Origin: Roseburia sp.
GTDB taxonomy: Bacteria; Bacillota; Clostridia; Lachnospirales; Lachnospiraceae
Reading direction: 5' to 3'
Assembly (NCBI GenBank): GCA_017626625.1
Contig: JAGAIK010000436.1
Span: 1-9,057, forward strand
DNA length: 9,057 bases
The position numbers and the translations under genes were made by a program. The notes beneath the pieces were generated by a model. That model searched no databases, was not told where the DNA came from, and saw nothing but the letters and a program-made list of their open reading frames with translations. Positions within the stretch are counted from its first letter, which is position 1, and each line of letters begins with the position of its first letter. This document shows, piece by piece, positions 1-5,809 of the stretch.

Positions 1-21
1 CTTTCCTTCCTTTTTTCCCAT
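1..21 (-). CDS. 5' end of an unidentified minus-strand gene (partial)
   Basis: Reading leftwards, an ATG at 21-19 opens a frame encoding MGKKEGK before the window ends. It is preceded by a good ribosome binding site, AGAAGGAG (complement of 30-37), 8 nt upstream. Seven codons are too few to identify a product. The call rests only on the start codon and its spacing from the binding site, so a chance match is possible. Confidence 0.45.
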
Positions 22-71
22 GGATAGTTCTCCTTCTGCTTTATTTTTAAGATTAGGGTGTCAAAAGAGGC

Positions 72-103
72 TATCGATAACTGATATCAGCAGATTGCAA
101 TCT
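72..103. promoter_or_regulatory. Three back-to-back perfect palindromes in the divergent spacer
   Basis: TATCGATA (72-79), CTGATATCAG (81-90) and AGATTGCAATCT (92-103) are each perfect inverted repeats separated by single bases. They lie between the partial leftward gene and ogt, upstream of a possible ogt -10 box. Dyads of 8, 10 and 12 bp in a divergent spacer are compatible with operator sites for dimeric regulators. No regulator can be named from the sequence. Confidence 0.35.
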
Positions 104-121
104 CTTTCTATTCCATGGTAT

Positions 122-127
122 TATACT
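122..127 (+). promoter_or_regulatory. Possible -10 box for ogt
   Basis: TATACT fits the sigma-A -10 consensus and lies 48 bp before the favoured ogt start at 175. No convincing -35 box stands at the right spacing (TTGCAA at 95-100 is 21 bp away). If it is real, transcription starts near 134, and the in-frame ATG at 115 cannot be the start codon. Confidence 0.3.
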
Positions 128-174
128 ACTTATCCGGAGAAAAGAGAAAATTTTTTGAAAGGCAGAGAATTGCT

Positions 175-837
175 ATGAAAGAAAGGATTTACTATACCAC
201 TTACGCCTCCCCCGTGGGAGCTTTGACTTTAACCAGTGACGGAACCAGCCTCACCGGGCTTTGGACGGAGCACGGGAAATATGCGCCGGATTTTTCTGCC
301 GGAACTGCTTCACCGCAAGCTCCTTCCAACAGTCATTTTGCCGCCGGAAACACTCCACCGCAAGCTTCTTCCACCATTGATTTTGCCGCCGAAAACGCTT
401 CACCGCAAGCTCCTTCCAGCAGTCGTTTTTCCGGGAAAATGACTTCCCCCGCCCGGCTCCCGGTCTTTCTGCAAACAACACAGTGGCTGGACTGTTATTT
501 TCGCGGTGAAAATCCCAGGATGGATATCCCGCTGGCGCCTTCCGGCAGCCCTTTCCAACATCTGGTCTGGGACATTCTCTTAACTATCCCCTACGGGGAA
601 ACCACCACCTACGGGGCGATTGCCAGACAGTTAGAAGCCGCCACCGGAAAAAGAGCGGCAGCCCAGGCAGTAGGCGGCGCCGTGGGGCACAACCCCATCG
701 ACATTCTCATTCCCTGCCACCGGGTGGTGGGAAAAAGCGGCAGCCTCACGGGATATGCGGGAGGTCTTGAGGTAAAGACAGCGCTACTGACTTTAGAGGG
801 CGTGGATATGACAGGATTTTTCCTGCCAGGGCAATAG
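175..837 (+). CDS. ogt: Methylated-DNA--protein-cysteine S-methyltransferase (Ogt/MGMT type)
   Basis: This is a suicide DNA-repair enzyme: it moves alkyl groups from O6-alkylguanine (and O4-alkylthymine) to its own cysteine. From ATG 175 the protein is 220 aa. The N-terminal domain (about 1-40) opens with YYTTYASPVGALTL. The C-terminal domain carries the active-site PCHRVVGKSGSLTGYAGG, with acceptor Cys181 encoded at 715-717. The helix-turn-helix region around FQHLVWDIL and TTYGAIA is intact. An in-frame ATG at 115 would add 20 residues that do not fit the family, and it has no ribosome binding site; 175 has a modest AAAGG 12 nt upstream and a family-like N-terminus. Between the domains is an unusual Pro/Ala/Ser-rich insert of three 15-aa repeats (residues 40-84), which lengthens the protein beyond the usual 160-180 aa. 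The gene converges with the GH28 gene, and no terminator is visible between them. Function is well supported; the exact start is less so. Confidence 0.93.
   Translation: MKERIYYTTYASPVGALTLTSDGTSLTGLWTEHGKYAPDFSAGTASPQAPSNSHFAAGNTPPQASSTIDFAAENASPQAPSSSRFSGKMTSPARLPVFLQTTQWLDCYFRGENPRMDIPLAPSGSPFQHLVWDILLTIPYGETTTYGAIARQLEAATGKRAAAQAVGGAVGHNPIDILIPCHRVVGKSGSLTGYAGGLEVKTALLTLEGVDMTGFFLPGQ
292..426 (+). repeat. Three 45-bp in-frame tandem repeats inside ogt
   Basis: Units at 292-336, 337-381 and 382-426 each encode 15 residues starting with Phe and sharing the core F-x-A-x-x-x-x-P-Q-A-x-S. The sequence CACCGCAAGC recurs once per unit, and a partial fourth unit begins at 427 (TTTTTCCGG). All three units keep the Ogt frame. 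They sit in the linker between the N-terminal and active-site domains, so they probably form a flexible loop that does not disturb catalysis. Confidence 0.9.
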
Positions 838-925
838 TATCTTGTCCCGTTGCTATTGAGTGAAACTCCGCAGCATTCCTGTTCATTGGCAAAGCAGAAG
901 AAAGAGGCGATGCCCGTAACAGCTT

Positions 926-2443
926 CTAAGAACAGTGGAACCGCTCAAAGCTCACATTTTCACAGTACTGCAAAGAAAGGTTCTGCCTGACTCCCGCTTC
1001 CCTGCCCCGCAGATAAATATCCCGGAATACCACGTCCTTTAATTCATGCCCCGGCTCGTCAAAGCCGCAAAGCTCAATGGCATCCCCGGAATGCCACTCA
1101 CCGTCATGATCTAAATATTCCCCGGACACCCGGATATTTTCAAAACAGCAGTTTTCAAAAACAGGCGGCTTTTCGGCACCGATTCCGTCATCGTTATACC
1201 CCACAGAATGAAACATAATTCTGGCGGCGGCACAGTCGTAGACCTGAACATTTCTCACATAACCGCCCCTCTTTTTCGTTCCCTTGATTTCAATGCCGCA
1301 CATGGAACGGCTCATGTCACAATCCCAGATTGCCACATCCTCAATTCCGCCGGATATCTCACTGCCGATGGTAATGCCATGCCCGAAAGCGCTTTTACAG
1401 TCAAAAATACGGATATGGGAAGTTTTCCGGGCAATGAGATTCCCCTCTGGATTTTTGCCGGATTTGATGGCAATCCCGTCATCCCCAGTATAAAACACAC
1501 AGTCAAAAATCGTACAGTCCGAAGAGGAATCCGGGTCCCAGCCGTCCCCGTTCCACACGTCCTCCGAATAAAATTTACAGCCGCAGGTGACAATGTGTTC
1601 ACTGTAAATCATATGGACATTCCAGCTTGCACCGTTTCGGAAGGTGATTCCGGACAGTATCACGTCCTTTGCATTGCTCATGTTGATAAGCCGGGGGCGC
1701 ACCCTGCCGGGTATGGTTTCCGGCTTTTCACACTCCGAAATCCTGTCCCCTAACTCTTCCAGATAAGTTTTCAGCCGTTCCCGCTCCGAGGCAATCACCC
1801 GCTCCGCTAAGACCCTGCCGCCGCTGGCAATGGTTCCTTTTCCGCGGATAACCACATTCTGACAGCTATAGCCGCCCTTGTGGTCTAATTCTCCTAAATT
1901 CAGCACACTGCTGTAGCACTCCTGCTCGATGCCTTCGAAACGGCTCCAAATTCTCGGCAGATAATCCTCCACGCAATCCGTTCCCTGCAGCACTGCACCC
2001 TCCGCTAAATAAAGCTCCATATTGCTGTGCATACGCAGCGCCCCGGTGAGATAAACACCAGGCGGAAGAAAGACCAATTCGCTCTCCCCACAGTCGTCAA
2101 ATGCCTGCTGTAATGCCGCCGTATTTAAGGTTTTTCCGTCACCTTTCGCAAAATAAGGTGACTGGGTGACATCTATTTTTTTCTTTTCCTCCGATACGGT
2201 CAGGGTGACGGGCAGATATTCTGCCAGGCTCTCCCCCGACGGTGTCACAATCCGCACGACATATTCATAGGATTTTCCGGGGATAAGGTTTTCTACGGTG
2301 TAATGGGTCTTATCCGAACTTCCCGCCAACTTTCCGTCCTGAAAAATCTGATAACAGCAATTTTGCGGCAACTGCCTTGGTTTTTCCCAGTAGAGCACTG
2401 CCTCCGTTCCCACGGAAAATCCCTGTACCTGCTGTAATGTCAT
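926..2443 (-). CDS. Glycoside hydrolase family 28 (polygalacturonase-like) with N-terminal fibronectin III domain
   Basis: The 505-aa protein probably hydrolyses alpha-1,4 galacturonosidic bonds in pectin or its oligomers. Residues about 1-85 resemble a fibronectin type III module (SYEYVVRIVTPSG). From about 97 a GH28 right-handed beta-helix begins (YFAKGDGKTLNTAALQQAF). GH28 signatures are visible: NGDGWDPDSS at 298-307 (acid Asp300, Asp303), GDD at 320-322, GHG at 354-356, and EIKG at 385-388 in place of the common RIK, keeping Lys387. There is no signal peptide or membrane segment, so it probably acts in the cytoplasm on imported oligogalacturonides, perhaps as an exo-enzyme. The start has a strong AAAGGAG 8 nt upstream. 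It lies 39 bp after the small gene 2483-2674 on the same strand and is probably co-transcribed with it. The family is secure; the exact substrate (galacturonan or rhamnogalacturonan-derived) is not. Confidence 0.93.
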   Translation of the reverse strand: MTLQQVQGFSVGTEAVLYWEKPRQLPQNCCYQIFQDGKLAGSSDKTHYTVENLIPGKSYEYVVRIVTPSGESLAEYLPVTLTVSEEKKKIDVTQSPYFAKGDGKTLNTAALQQAFDDCGESELVFLPPGVYLTGALRMHSNMELYLAEGAVLQGTDCVEDYLPRIWSRFEGIEQECYSSVLNLGELDHKGGYSCQNVVIRGKGTIASGGRVLAERVIASERERLKTYLEELGDRISECEKPETIPGRVRPRLINMSNAKDVILSGITFRNGASWNVHMIYSEHIVTCGCKFYSEDVWNGDGWDPDSSSDCTIFDCVFYTGDDGIAIKSGKNPEGNLIARKTSHIRIFDCKSAFGHGITIGSEISGGIEDVAIWDCDMSRSMCGIEIKGTKKRGGYVRNVQVYDCAAARIMFHSVGYNDDGIGAEKPPVFENCCFENIRVSGEYLDHDGEWHSGDAIELCGFDEPGHELKDVVFRDIYLRGREAGVRQNLSLQYCENVSFERFHCS

Positions 2444-2482
2444 AATCGTTTCTCCTTTCGCTAAACTGTGCCGGACACATCG

Positions 2483-2674
2483 TCACTCTTCACAATATTC
2501 GGTCTGGAATGCTGCGTTAATTTCCGCTATCTCCCGCTCTCCGTTGATGTAATCCCGGTACATTTCCCACAAATCAATCTCGCAGTCCTGCAAACCGTCA
2601 TCGTCCGGTATCCATTCTTTGATGAGGGCAATGCGCTCCTCCTTCGTGGTATCTTTTATCAATACACTTTTCAT
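2483..2674 (-). CDS. Small acidic protein of unknown function, 63 aa
   Basis: The frame encodes 63 residues starting MKSVLIKDTTKEERIALI and ending EYCEE, rich in Glu, Asp and Ile. It contains no membrane segment or recognisable catalytic motif. An excellent GGAGG ribosome binding site precedes the ATG, and a near-consensus promoter lies about 35 bp further upstream, which argues for a real gene. From memory, short proteins with an N-terminus like this are common in gut Clostridia, usually labelled hypothetical, sometimes with an unreliable purine-biosynthesis label; I could not check this. It is the first gene ahead of the GH28 glycosidase, but nothing links the two functions beyond position. 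The opposite-strand frame over the same bases lacks a start signal and is treated as a shadow. Confidence 0.75.
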   Translation of the reverse strand: MKSVLIKDTTKEERIALIKEWIPDDDGLQDCEIDLWEMYRDYINGEREIAEINAAFQTEYCEE

Positions 2675-2707
2675 CTTTTTCCTCCGTGCTTTCTGTTTTC
2701 ATAAGCT

Positions 2708-2735
2708 AGTATACTGTCTCAGATATCTATGTCAA
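2708..2735 (-). promoter_or_regulatory. Sigma-A promoter for the small protein-GH28 pair
   Basis: On the minus strand a perfect TTGACA (2730-2735) is separated by 16 bp from TATACT (2708-2713). Transcription would start near 2700, about 25 bp before the start codon at 2674, leaving room for the GGAGG site. A second TTGACA lies 12 bp further upstream (2742-2747). Confidence 0.7.
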
Positions 2736-2779
2736 TAAAAATGTCAACAAAAATTTGTGAAAAATCAGGCAATCTTCTA

Positions 2780-2808
2780 TTGGATTTTCTTTCTAAAGGT
2801 GCTATACT
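2780..2808 (+). promoter_or_regulatory. Promoter of tRNA-Ala
   Basis: TTGGAT (2780-2785), a 17-bp spacer and TATACT (2803-2808) place the transcript start only a few bases before the mature tRNA 5' end at 2817. Confidence 0.6.
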
Positions 2809-2816
2809 GTCCTTAT

Positions 2817-2889
2817 GGGGCATTAGCGCAGTTGGGAGCGCGTAACATTCGCATTGTTAAGGTCACGGGTTCGAATCCCGTATGCTCCA
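2817..2889 (+). tRNA. tRNA-Ala (anticodon CGC)
   Basis: The 73 nt fold as a full cloverleaf. The acceptor stem GGGGCAT/ATGCTCC has A as discriminator. The D stem is GCGC/GCGC. The anticodon stem is TAACA/TGTTA around loop TTCGCAT, and the T arm is ACGGG-TTCGAAT-CCCGT. The anticodon CGC reads GCG. The G3:U70 wobble in the acceptor stem is the classic alanine identity element and confirms the assignment. CCA is not encoded. A T run directly after the discriminator (2890-2895), following the T-arm/acceptor hairpin, may terminate transcription. Confidence 0.93.
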
Positions 2890-2907
2890 TTTTTTCTCTG
2901 TTTCCTC

Positions 2908-2935
2908 TTGATTTTCCATTTTCTGGTGCTATAAT
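2908..2935 (+). promoter_or_regulatory. Promoter of tRNA-Val
   Basis: TTGATT (2908-2913), a 16-bp spacer and a perfect TATAAT (2930-2935) lie just upstream of the tRNA at 2945. The two tRNAs are therefore probably transcribed separately, although readthrough from the alanine gene is possible. Confidence 0.6.
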
Positions 2936-2944
2936 GATTGTTAT

Positions 2945-3018
2945 GGAAGCATAGCTCAGCCGGGATGAGCGTTCGCCTCACACGCGAGAGGTCACGGGTT
3001 CGAGCCCCGTTGCTTCCA
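2945..3018 (+). tRNA. tRNA-Val (anticodon CAC)
   Basis: The 74 nt form a cloverleaf. The acceptor stem is GGAAGCA/TGCTTCC with A as discriminator, and the D stem is GCTC/GAGC. The anticodon stem TTCGC/GCGAG includes one T-G wobble and encloses loop CTCACAC. The T arm is ACGGG-TTCGAGC-CCCGT. The anticodon CAC reads GTG (Val). CCA is not encoded. A run of seven T follows at 3019-3025 and runs into the stop codon of the convergent kinase gene. Confidence 0.93.
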
Positions 3019-3023
3019 TTTTT

Positions 3024-4172
3024 TTATGCTTTGCTTTCGTCTCTTTTCACACAGTAAGGAAACTTCATCTCAATTACAGTCCCCCTATCAGAACTTTTTA
3101 CTACCCGCACGCTGCCGCCATGCTTTTTTGCGATATCCCGTACCAGGGCAAGACCAAGTCCTGCCCCACCCATCGCCCGGCTTCGGGATTTATCCACCCG
3201 CACGAAGGGTTCAAAAATGTCCGTCTGGTTTTCTTCGGCAATCCCAATTCCCGTATCTTCCACACGAAGCAACGCACAGCCATCTTCCCTATGCACCCCC
3301 ACGGTCACGCTTCCGTTGGGACGGTTATACTTGATAGCGTTTTCCACAAGGTTATACACCGCCCGGTAGAGAAGCTGGTCGCTGCCTGTCACCTCTGCAT
3401 TTCCGGGTTCCTGACAGAGCGTTACCTTTTTTTCGTCTGCAACCTGCGCCAAATCGCAGATAACTTCCTCAATCAGTGCCGATAAGCACACGCGGTCATT
3501 GCGCGGAGCCGTCTCTAGTTCGGTCATCTCCAACAGCATTTTCACCAGATGAGACAGCCGTTCCGTCTGCTCCGACACGCTTTGAAGCGTCTCTGCATAT
3601 TCCCCGGCAGTTGGATTCTTCCGCTTTTTCAATACATCGAGGTTGGTCCGCATGACCGCTAACGGAGTACGCAGTTCATGGGCTGCATTGGCGGAAAACT
3701 GGCGCTGCACCCGAAACGCATTGTCCAGCCGTTCTAACATCCCGTTAAAGGAGCGGGTCAGCTTTGCAACTTCATCGTCCGTACCGGGAATTTCAAGTAG
3801 TTCTGATAAATTCTGTGCCTGAATTTTCTCGATACGCCCGCTGAACTGCCTAAGGGGAGCTAACGCCCTTCCTGCCAGAAAATAAGTAAAAGCTCCGGCA
3901 AGCAATATCACCGCTGCGGTAGCAAGAATACTCTGGATGCCAAAAGCTTCCGTCGTCTTTTGGATTTGCTCCTGCAAATTAGGATACAGGCTTGCCGTAT
4001 CCAGCAGAAATGCGTCCTGTCCATTAGGCGCTACTTCAATCATATAAGTTTCTATTTCGTTGATACGCATGATAGCAGAGCTGCTGATGAATGCGTTTAA
4101 CAGCAGGCAGGCCGCCGCCATCAGCCCCGCCGCCATCAGCGTTAAGCGCCATTGTAAGGATAATTTTTTCAT
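3024..4172 (-). CDS. Membrane sensor histidine kinase (HAMP/HisKA/HATPase)
   Basis: This 382-aa kinase is the sensor half of a two-component system. Membrane segments lie at about 11-34 and 80-102, enclosing a short extracytoplasmic loop of roughly 45 residues. A HAMP linker follows (about 100-152). The HisKA domain has the phospho-acceptor His165 in ANAAHELRTPLAV. The ATPase domain shows the N-box YNLVENAIKYN (273-283), the G1 box DTGIGI (306-311) and the G2 box GGAGLGLAL (335-343). All kinase motifs are intact. Its ATG overlaps the regulator's TGA by 4 nt (ATGA, 4169-4172), so the two are translationally coupled. The small loop suggests detection of a membrane event or small molecule rather than a large ligand. 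The signal is unknown; the divergent redox operon next door is the natural candidate target. Confidence 0.95.
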   Translation of the reverse strand: MKKLSLQWRLTLMAAGLMAAACLLLNAFISSSAIMRINEIETYMIEVAPNGQDAFLLDTASLYPNLQEQIQKTTEAFGIQSILATAAVILLAGAFTYFLAGRALAPLRQFSGRIEKIQAQNLSELLEIPGTDDEVAKLTRSFNGMLERLDNAFRVQRQFSANAAHELRTPLAVMRTNLDVLKKRKNPTAGEYAETLQSVSEQTERLSHLVKMLLEMTELETAPRNDRVCLSALIEEVICDLAQVADEKKVTLCQEPGNAEVTGSDQLLYRAVYNLVENAIKYNRPNGSVTVGVHREDGCALLRVEDTGIGIAEENQTDIFEPFVRVDKSRSRAMGGAGLGLALVRDIAKKHGGSVRVVKSSDRGTVIEMKFPYCVKRDESKA

Positions 4173-4846
4173 AACGGTGTTCCTCCTATCCGATACCCCT
4201 GTCCCACTTTATTCTGTATCGGGTCATATCCGAGCACCGCCCGGAGTTTCTTTCGCAGGGAAGAAACATGCACCCGTATGGAATTGCTGAAACTGTCTAC
4301 GCTGCTGTCCCAGAGGTGCTCTAGCATTTCCTCCTGACTGATTACCTCACCCTGATGAAGCAGCAGATACTCCAAAAGAGCGGCTTCCTTTCGTGTCAGG
4401 TGCAGCGGTTCCTCTTTGGCATACGCCTCCCGGGATTTGGTATCAAAGGAAACCTCTCCGCACATCAGCCGGACATCTTCCTGAATGAACTTCCGCCGGG
4501 TCAGACTGCGGATGCGTGCCTCTAATTCTTCAAAATGAAAGGGTTTGGTAAGATAATCGTTAGCCCCTGCATCCAGTCCTCCCACCTTATCTTTTATCTG
4601 TCCTCTGGCGGATAAAATCAGAACGCAGGTTTCCGTATCTTCAGCCCGCAAACGCCGCAGTATCTCCATGCCATCCATACCGGGAAGGTTTAAGTCTAAC
4701 AAAATCAGGTCATAATTTTCCATTCGGCACAGTTCGAAGCCTTCCGCCCCATCGCGGCAGGCATCCACCTCGTAGCCGTCTAACCGCAGCCCCTCCGCAA
4801 TAGACTGACACAATGCCGGTTCGTCTTCTATTACCAGTAAACGCAT
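4169..4846 (-). CDS. OmpR/PhoB-family response regulator
   Basis: This 225-aa regulator has a receiver domain (about 1-115) with the acidic pair Glu7/Asp8, phospho-acceptor Asp51 in LLDLNLPGMDG, Ser79 and Lys101 in LTKPF. A winged-helix DNA-binding domain spans about 125-221, with recognition-helix sequence SNSIRVHVSSLRKKL and the wing KVGQGYRI. It is the first gene of a two-gene operon with the kinase. The start has AAGGAGGT closely upstream. Length and motif order are normal for the family. The gene is divergent from the TlpA-type operon across a 158-bp spacer that holds a TTTAAA direct repeat, consistent with autoregulation or control of both sides. That target assignment is inferred from position only. 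Confidence 0.95.
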   Translation of the reverse strand: MRLLVIEDEPALCQSIAEGLRLDGYEVDACRDGAEGFELCRMENYDLILLDLNLPGMDGMEILRRLRAEDTETCVLILSARGQIKDKVGGLDAGANDYLTKPFHFEELEARIRSLTRRKFIQEDVRLMCGEVSFDTKSREAYAKEEPLHLTRKEAALLEYLLLHQGEVISQEEMLEHLWDSSVDSFSNSIRVHVSSLRKKLRAVLGYDPIQNKVGQGYRIGGTPL

Positions 4847-4887
4847 TTATCTTACCTCCTTGCCTCATATCACACTGAAACACCTAT

Positions 4888-4915
4888 AGTATAACACAAA
4901 TCAGCTTCCTTTAAA
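4888..4915 (-). promoter_or_regulatory. Promoter of the two-component operon
   Basis: On the minus strand TATACT (4888-4893) follows TTTAAA (4910-4915) at a 16-bp spacing. The -35 element is poor, as is common for promoters that need an activator, and it coincides with one copy of the TTTAAA repeat. Confidence 0.45.
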
Positions 4916-4926
4916 TTTATTTTAAA
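4910..4926. promoter_or_regulatory. Possible response-regulator operator (TTTAAA direct repeat, 11-bp period)
   Basis: TTTAAA occurs at 4910-4915 and again at 4921-4926, exactly 11 bp apart, in the spacer between the regulator gene and the TlpA-type gene. OmpR/PhoB-family dimers typically bind direct repeats spaced about one helical turn. The AT-rich composition lowers the significance. Confidence 0.3.
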
Positions 4927-4963
4927 ATATCCGGCGTTCTTAACAAAGATTTTATACGGGCTA

Positions 4964-4972
4964 TGCTACAAT
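4964..4972 (+). promoter_or_regulatory. Extended -10 promoter for the redox operon
   Basis: TGCTACAAT has the TGn extension and a -10 hexamer TACAAT, 33 bp before the start codon at 5005. No good -35 box lies at 16-18 bp, which fits an extended -10 or activator-dependent promoter. Confidence 0.45.
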
Positions 4973-5004
4973 AACCCCATCAAACGAAAAGGAGCTATTT
5001 TGCT

Positions 5005-5658
5005 ATGAGAAAAAAAGGAACAAAAATCAGCGCCATTCTTTTATCCGGCGCTCTGTGCATGATGATGCTGTCCGGCTGTTCTTCCAGCGAACCTTCCGGA
5101 GCATCCCAAAACCAGACTACCACCGCTGACAGTCAGCCGGTCTCCACGGAAGCGGAAAAAGTCCCCTCTACTCCGACAGAGAGTGTTTCCGGTACGTCAA
5201 CCGGTGATTTTGACACGCAGGATGTGTTTGGAACTTCTTTTAATAAAGAGATGTTTCAGGATTATGACCTTACGCTGGTAAACATTTTTACTACATGGTG
5301 TACGCCCTGCGTGGAGGAAATGCCTGATTTAGAACAACTTTACCAGCAGATGAAAGACAACGGCGTAGGTGTCGCCGGCGTGGTGTTAGATGTACTGAAT
5401 GAAAAGGGCGAGATTGTCCAAAGCGATTTGGAACGGGCGCAGACGTTGGTAGAGCGCACGGGTGTAACTTATCCGGTACTGCTGCCGGACAGCACCTACA
5501 TGAACGGACGGCTCACCGGAATTGAGGGGTTCCCGGAAACCTTCTTCGTAGATAAAAACGGCAATATTGTCGGAGAAACCTACAGTGGAAGCAGAAGTCT
5601 GGAGGACTGGCTTTCCATTGTGGAAAATGAGCTTGCCAGCTTAAAGGAGAACAGTTAA
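5005..5658 (+). CDS. TlpA/ResA-like thioredoxin-fold lipoprotein
   Basis: This 217-aa exported thiol-disulfide protein has a lipoprotein signal: a basic N-terminus, a hydrophobic stretch and the lipobox LSGC with lipidated Cys25. A Ser/Thr-rich linker (about 26-68) tethers the domain to the outer face of the membrane. The thioredoxin fold follows, with redox motif WCTPC (Cys99, Cys102) and the cis-proline loop GFPETFFVDKNG (Pro177). The TlpA family reduces or isomerises disulfides outside the cytoplasm, for example in cytochrome c maturation or oxidative protection; the substrate here is unknown. AAAGGAG lies 10 nt before the ATG. It is the first gene of a three-gene operon with a CXXC miniprotein and a membrane iron-sulfur protein. 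No CcdA or DsbD reductant is encoded nearby. Confidence 0.93.
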   Translation: MRKKGTKISAILLSGALCMMMLSGCSSSEPSGASQNQTTTADSQPVSTEAEKVPSTPTESVSGTSTGDFDTQDVFGTSFNKEMFQDYDLTLVNIFTTWCTPCVEEMPDLEQLYQQMKDNGVGVAGVVLDVLNEKGEIVQSDLERAQTLVERTGVTYPVLLPDSTYMNGRLTGIEGFPETFFVDKNGNIVGETYSGSRSLEDWLSIVENELASLKENS

Positions 5659-5659
5659 T

Positions 5660-5809
5660 ATGCGCCGTCTTACATCATCGCGCTGGTTTGGCGCAGGTGT
5701 GGCAGTGCTTGGTCTTATCATGATGGAATACGGCATCCGGCGCGGCGAGATGGCAACGGTGTTTGCAAAGGCTGTCCGTATCTGTTTGGAGTGTATTGGA
5801 ATTGGATAA
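5660..5809 (+). CDS. CD1871A-like CXXC miniprotein, 49 aa, single membrane span
   Basis: The frame encodes 49 residues and begins one base after the TlpA-like stop codon, with AAAGGAG (5643-5649) 10 nt upstream. An N-terminal basic patch (MRR) precedes one hydrophobic segment (about 9-22). The C-terminal half is a short amphipathic stretch ending in ICLECIGIG, with the CXXC pair Cys42/Cys45. From memory this matches the small 'CD1871A family CXXC motif-containing' proteins that accompany TlpA-like and 4Fe-4S membrane proteins in Clostridia. The positive-inside rule would put the CXXC outside, but Arg27/Arg28 after the span make the topology uncertain. A thiol or metal relay between its neighbours is inferred. 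It overlaps the next gene by 8 nt from its probable TTG start. Confidence 0.85.
   Translation: MRRLTSSRWFGAGVAVLGLIMMEYGIRRGEMATVFAKAVRICLECIGIG

Noticed and set aside
59..64. TTGACA on the minus strand as the promoter of the leftward partial gene
   Set aside because: A -10 at proper spacing would fall at the ribosome binding site (30-37), and no TATAAT-like hexamer is there.
115..174. Upstream ATG extending ogt by 20 residues
   Set aside because: No ribosome binding site, residues do not fit the family, and a TATACT -10-like box at 122-127 would lie inside the coding region.
292..426. CRISPR-like repeat array
   Set aside because: The units are contiguous 45-bp coding repeats with no spacers, lying inside a repair gene.
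251..481. Minus-strand frame of 76 codons opposite the ogt repeats
   Set aside because: The 45-bp repeat is open in several frames because its length is divisible by three. No start signal supports translation on this strand.
838..925. Bidirectional terminator between ogt and the GH28 gene
   Set aside because: I looked for a GC-rich hairpin with a T run on either strand and found none convincing.
1208..1753. Plus-strand frame of 181 codons
   Set aside because: Lies wholly opposite the well-supported GH28 gene, has no ribosome binding site and no recognisable motif.
2757..2954. Plus-strand frame of 65 codons
   Set aside because: It spans the tRNA-Ala gene and its promoter, so it is a chance open frame.
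3026..3485. Plus-strand frames opposite the kinase C-terminus
   Set aside because: They are shadows of conserved ATPase-domain codons on the minus strand and have no start signals.
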